Assembly (NCBI RefSeq): GCF_029533155.1
Contig: NZ_JAIZDB010000009.1
Location: 62,001-126,000 of the forward strand
Source: Psychrobacillus antarcticus
GTDB lineage: Bacteria > Bacillota > Bacilli > Bacillales_A > Planococcaceae
Direction: 5' to 3'
DNA length: 64,000 nucleotides
Shown here: positions 62,542-64,000 of the stretch, piece by piece
How the letters are laid out: the number at the start of each line of letters is the position of its first letter
Numbering within the stretch: position 1 is the first letter of the stretch
Notes under the pieces: model-generated
What the model saw: the letters and a program-made list of their open reading frames with translations, nothing else
Database searches by the model: none
What the model was told of the DNA's origin: nothing
Translations under genes and position numbers: made by a program

Positions 62542-63923
62542 TGAAAAAGTTAAAGTTAAAATCGAAAATTGTTATATGGGCGACTGTGCTTATGATTGGT
62601 TTGTTTGTTTCTTATAATATATTGCAATATTTTGTGATGAACAGCTGGATGATTCATTATGAAGAGCAATCCATTGAAAAGAAAATGACTACTATTCAAA
62701 ACTATTATTCCAATGAAAAACTATCTGTACAATTCATTAAGGAAAATGAATCGTTTATCAATTCGATTAACGAGAAATCGGAGACGATTCGCGTCTTAGA
62801 TAAAGAAGGAAAAAGTGTTGTGGCAGTAAGTGAAGAAGAATTATTGCATGTACCTTCCCAATTAGTTCAAAGTGAACAATTTGAGCTAGTCAAATCAGGC
62901 GATGACCGTTTGCTTGTATATCGTGAACCATTAGTGGATATGAATTACGTAGGAACAATTGAAATCGTAAGAAATATGGAGATTTTCGATGGACTATTAG
63001 AACAATTTAGCCTTGTTATGTTCTTAACAGGAATTGGTGCAGTATTTTTGAGTTTAGTGGGAGCACTATTTCTTTCTAAACAAATAGTTAGACCAATACA
63101 AGCTATTTCTCATTCCCTTACTAGAATCAAAAAATTTGGTTTAGAAGAAAGAGTCAAAGTTCCACCTGCACAAGATGAAATCTCTGAATTAGCGATTCAT
63201 TTTAATGAATTAATGGATCAATTAGAAACTTCTTTCAATCAACAAAAACAATTTGTAGAAGATGCTTCTCATGAATTGAGAACCCCTTTATCCGTATTAA
63301 ATGGAAACTTAATGATGTTGAACAGATGGGGGAAAGATGACCCGGAAGTGTTAAATAAATCATTAGCTTCTTCTTTGAAAGAAGTGAATCGCATGGACAA
63401 ATTAGTGAAGGATTTATTAGAATTATCCAGACTCGATTCCGAAAAAACATTAGATGTCATTATTCCATTGATGGATCCAAAACAAATTATTCAAAAAGTC
63501 GTAAATGATTTTCAAGTTACGCATCCGGAGGCTGAATTTTCTCTTCAATTATTTGAAGGGACTCTACTTGCGGTTACAGAGGGACATTTGGAACAATTGC
63601 TTACGATATTAATCGATAATGCTATAAAATATTCAAATGATGATAAAAGAATAAAAATATATTTTAAGAACCGAGAATTGATTGTTCAAGATTTTGGAAT
63701 CGGAATTCTGGAAGAAGATATTCCACATGTTACAAATCGATTTTATCGAGTGGAAAAATCGCGCAATCGGAAAAAGGGCGGGTATGGAATCGGATTATCT
63801 ATTGCATTAAAGTTAATGGAGACATACAAGGGGAGTTTAGTGATTGAAAGTCAGTTAGGCAAAGGTACTTCTGTAAAACTTGTATTCCCAAAAGTAAAAA
63901 ACAAAAACAATGAAATGAACTAA
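62538..63923 (+). CDS. Membrane sensor histidine kinase
   Basis: A 461-aa kinase: two transmembrane helices (about 12-32 and 153-173) enclosing an extracytoplasmic sensor of about 120 residues, HAMP linker (about 175-228), HisKA with phosphoacceptor His in DASHELRTPLSVL (about 243), and HATPase with N-box LIDNAIKYS, G1 QDFGIGI and G2 KGGYGIGLS. It pairs with the preceding regulator. The cluster layout PepSY, ABC, NEW3-like, RR, HK points to sensing of cell-envelope damage or antimicrobial compounds. Confidence 0.92.
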   Translation: MMKKLKLKSKIVIWATVLMIGLFVSYNILQYFVMNSWMIHYEEQSIEKKMTTIQNYYSNEKLSVQFIKENESFINSINEKSETIRVLDKEGKSVVAVSEEELLHVPSQLVQSEQFELVKSGDDRLLVYREPLVDMNYVGTIEIVRNMEIFDGLLEQFSLVMFLTGIGAVFLSLVGALFLSKQIVRPIQAISHSLTRIKKFGLEERVKVPPAQDEISELAIHFNELMDQLETSFNQQKQFVEDASHELRTPLSVLNGNLMMLNRWGKDDPEVLNKSLASSLKEVNRMDKLVKDLLELSRLDSEKTLDVIIPLMDPKQIIQKVVNDFQVTHPEAEFSLQLFEGTLLAVTEGHLEQLLTILIDNAIKYSNDDKRIKIYFKNRELIVQDFGIGILEEDIPHVTNRFYRVEKSRNRKKGGYGIGLSIALKLMETYKGSLVIESQLGKGTSVKLVFPKVKNKNNEMN

Positions 63924-64000
63924 TGAAATTATAAAATCACACCTTGCTTTGTTTTATCCATATTTGCAGAGTTTTCATTGGACAAAAAAGATAAAAATCT

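Noticed and set aside
1-64000. tRNA or rRNA genes
   Set aside because: No CCA-ended cloverleaf or rRNA signature noticed on either strand by eye.

Overview
The window is low-G+C DNA from an endospore-forming member of the Bacillales. Gene order from 0.3 to 34 kb follows the Bacillus subtilis ccdA-yneI-ccdC-yneK ... citB ... yneP-yneQ-yneR-plsY-parE-parC region. A gerA-type spore germination operon confirms a spore former. Protein style and the many small dispersed repeats suggest the Caryophanaceae/Planococcaceae side (Psychrobacillus- or Sporosarcina-like). That placement is an impression, not a proven assignment.

Layout. 0-7.7 kb: cytochrome c maturation genes (ccdA, a CheY-like regulator, ccdC), a DUF2621 gene, three very small proteins (DUF1659, DUF2922, YvrJ), a Sco-type copper chaperone, MscL, a GGDEF/EAL protein, a lytic transglycosylase and a GlsB-type membrane protein. 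7.7-13.2 kb: a decayed nicotinamidase-like pseudogene, radical-SAM YfkAB, a DinB-fold protein and aconitase. 13.3-25.8 kb: a large MalT/SARP-like regulator followed by a nine-gene operon. The operon joins a branched-chain-amino-acid-type ABC importer to a FabH-like condensing enzyme, an alpha/beta hydrolase, an SDR reductase and an acyl-CoA ligase; it looks like uptake and CoA-dependent processing of an unknown small carboxylate. 25.9-33.9 kb: thioesterase, YneQ, YneR, PlsY and topoisomerase IV. 34-46.9 kb: CopC/CopD, GNAT, the germinant receptor operon with a predicted sigma-G promoter, a DUF2975/XRE pair, an unusual UvrA paralogue and a cation efflux pump. 47-51.3 kb: decaying genes (FUSC exporter, NUDIX) around a polysaccharide deacetylase and an M23 endopeptidase.

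51.9-58.2 kb is the most unusual part. Five small unrelated genes (TPR/DUF2695, membrane protein, lipoprotein, VanZ-like, membrane protein) are each bracketed by a 'head' and a 'tail' hairpin box. Tail plus next head make compact boundary units; two of these are 67 bp long and differ at one base. The units carry an outer CTAAC...GTTAG pairing, like integron attC sites. A XerC/D-type tyrosine recombinase gene lies inside the array, and a 1.94-kb group II intron has inserted exactly in the GTTAG core of one unit, whose sequence is restored when the intron is removed in silico. I read this as a candidate integron-like gene-cassette array in a Gram-positive chromosome.

58.3-64 kb: a serine-recombinase remnant, then a PepSY protein, a two-gene ABC exporter, a NEW3-like membrane protein and an OmpR/HisKA two-component system, probably one envelope-sensing module.

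Several families of intergenic repeats run through the window. One ~185-bp element has a central perfect hairpin with compensatory changes between copies. Two families occur as nested inverted pairs, and two unrelated octamer arrays both have a 21-bp period.
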